Shown here one piece after another: positions 54,001-57,000 of a stretch of 64,000 bases of DNA; positions within the stretch are counted from its first letter, which is position 1, and the number at the start of each line of letters is the position of its first letter. A model generated the notes under the pieces. The model made no database searches and was not told the origin of the DNA. It saw nothing but the letters and a program-made list of their open reading frames with translations. This DNA is from Margaritifera margaritifera (taxonomy: Eukaryota > Mollusca > Bivalvia > Unionida > Margaritiferidae), in assembly GCA_029931535.1 (NCBI GenBank), contig JAQPZY010001555.1:620001-684000 (forward strand), in the 5' to 3' direction. The position numbers and the translations under genes were made by a program.

Positions 54001-57000
54001 CAGTACTCCCTCATTATAATGCTGTATATGGGAGCCATGGAGTATACTGCCTTATATTGAGATTGCCTTATAATGAAGTATATGATACAGTACTCCCTCA
54101 TTATAATGCTGTATATGGGAGTCATCAAGTATACTGTCTTATAGTGTCATTGCCTTATAATGAAGTATATGATACAATACTCCCTCATTATAATGCTGTA
54201 TATGGGAGCCATGGAGTATACTGCCTTATAGTGAGACATCCTTATGATGAAGTATATGATACATAAAATTTTACTACCACTTAATGAAATAAAATCCATG
54301 ACCATACCTGCCTTATAAGCAGGAACCATGTTATAATGAAGGGCATTACAGTGAATGAGTGCTGTATTAGTAAAACAAGGGCCAGATCAAATGAAGCAGA
54401 TTTAATCTTTTGTTTTAAAATTATTTTAAGAGGCATGTTTTTGTCTTGGCTTTTTTTCTGATGGAAATGGTGAGAGTGGTGTCATTAAGATTGAGTGTTA
54501 TAGTTTTATGTCAAAGTTTGTGCAAGTTATACATTACTTCCTCATTATAACACTGTCTACAGGAGCAATAGACTGTATTATAGTGAGACCACCTTATGAT
54601 AAAGTTACACACATAATTTTACCACCACCTAATGAAATGGGATCCATGACCATACCCTACCATATAACAGGAACCATGTTATGATAATAATAATAATAAT
54701 AATGAGGACTTTGTATAGCACCTAATCTTTAGAAGCTCTAAGTGCTTTACAACATTAGATAACACCTACAAAATATATATAATGATATGATTATGAAAAA
54801 CAAACACCATGAAATTAGGAAACAAAAACATGCCGAAAATAATTCAGGTAAGGAAACATCATTAAGTCTCTAGGTCTATTCTTGCAGTCGAAATAGGTGA
54901 GTTTTAAGAGCACTCTTGAATGAGATCACTGTGTCTTTGTGTCTAAGTTCAGTGGGCAATTCGTTCCACGTTGCTTGGCCCTGGTATGCAAAAGAACGTT
55001 GTCCGTATGACTTCATTTTAATAGTCAGAATAATGAGAATACGAGTGTCAGAAGAGGAGTGTAAGTATCTTGCTGGTGTGTACACATGGGTGAGGTGAGA
55101 TAGGTATGTTGGACTGGAGCCAGTCAATGAAACGTAGCATAGAGAACAAATTTTGTGTTTGATTTTGGATCGAATGGGTAGCCAGTGTAGGGTACAGAGC
55201 AGGGGGGAGGTGTGCTCTGTTTGTGGTACTCTAAGAATGATCTGAGCAGCTGTGTTTTGAATTTTTTGAAGTTTCTGGAGCAGATACTGAGACAAACCAG
55301 ATAGAATTGAGTTACAATAGTCCAGTCTTGAAAGTACTAAGGAACACACAAGTGTTTTAGTGGCATCAACTGAAAGATAATTGCGAATGGAGCTGATGCG
55401 TCTCAGCTCAAGATATGCAGCCTTGCATGTGTTCATGACATGTTGGTACAATGAGAGAGTACTGTCTAGAGTAACACCTAGGTTTCATACTGACTGTGTG
55501 AATTTAATGTTGGTGTTGCTGATATTTATTGTTTGAGGTATAGGATGTGAATGAGAAAGTCTTTGTGTTGTAATCAGAATGGCTTCAGTTTTATCATCAT
55601 TCATCTGCAACTTGTTACATGTCATCCATGATTTCACATCGGAAATGCACCTCTCTACACCTTGGATGGTAGCATCAACTTCAGTTGGGTGGCTCGATTT
55701 GTATATTTGGGTGTCATCAGAGTACAATTGGTGAGACACTGGATGACGATCTATGACGCTTGAGAGCGGCTGAGTGTATAGAATGAAGAGAACAGGTCCA
55801 AGAACAGAACCCTGTGGAACACCAAAACATAGATCAACTGGGCTGGAGTGTTTTCCATTTGTAGACACAATTTGTGTCCTGTTGACCAAGTAGGACTTGA
55901 ACCATAGTAAGGCTGTATCGTGAATGCCAAATACATGATGGAGACAGAGAAGTAATATATCATGGTCTATTGTGTCAAATGCTGCAGACAAGCCAAGGAG
56001 GGTGAGTACTGTAATCTTTCCACTATCCAAAGCAGAGAGAAGGTCGTTAACTACTTTCAGAAGGGTAGTTTCAGTACTGTGGCGAGGGCGATATGCAGAC
56101 TGTACATTGCTAAAAAGACTGTTTGAATTCAGATGAGATACAAGTTGGGATAGAACAACTTTTTCTAAGATTTTTGACATGAATGGGAGGTTAGAAACTG
56201 GGCGGTAGTTCTTTAAATTGTTATGGTCAAGTGTTGGTTTCTTCAGCAGAGGCTTTACAATGGCAGTTTTGAAAATTGATGGGAATTCCCCGGATGAGAG
56301 AGAAGAATTAATAACATCAGTTCGTGAAGGCAATATTGGATCTAAGCACTCAAGCAGCAGTGATGTCCGAATCGGATCAAGTTCACATGACTTTGGAGCA
56401 CTCTTCATCATGATTGTATGTACTAAATCCATAGAGACAGGTTCAAATGCTGCTAACGGTTACCACTGAAATTCTGTATCGCAACTGTATGGCGACGACG
56501 ATTCGATTGAAATTGTGTTGTCAAGCTTATCTCTAGTGGTTTGTACTTTGTCACTGAAGAAATTTGCAAACTGGTTCGGAAGGTCGAAGGAAGAGAAGGT
56601 CATTGGAAGTGGTGTACATTTGTTCCTTGACATTAGCTTGTTAGTAATCTCAAAGAGCTCTTTGCAGCTGGAACTTTCAGTAATCTTAGTACTGTAGTGG
56701 GCTGATTTCGCTGCTTGGACTATGTTTGTAACATTCTTCTTTGCGGCTTCGTAGATTTGCTTGTGAATAGTGAGTCTGGTAGAAAGCCAAAGCCTCTCAG
56801 CCTTATGGCGGTCTCTGTTAGCAGTGCGAAGCTGGTCCCTAACACTGCTATACCACGGAGAACACTTTTGAAATTGACACTCTGCACTTGGTTGCTGGGG
56901 CATGTTTGTCAAGCAATGAATGCAGGCAGTTATCAAGTTGTTCTGCTGTAGGAGGTAACAAAGTTGTTAGGATTGCTTGGAAAGACCTTGGTTAAATACC

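Noticed and set aside
53808..54266. 106- and 127-codon ORFs on opposite strands
   Set aside because: Both come from the 87-bp (29-codon) tandem period.
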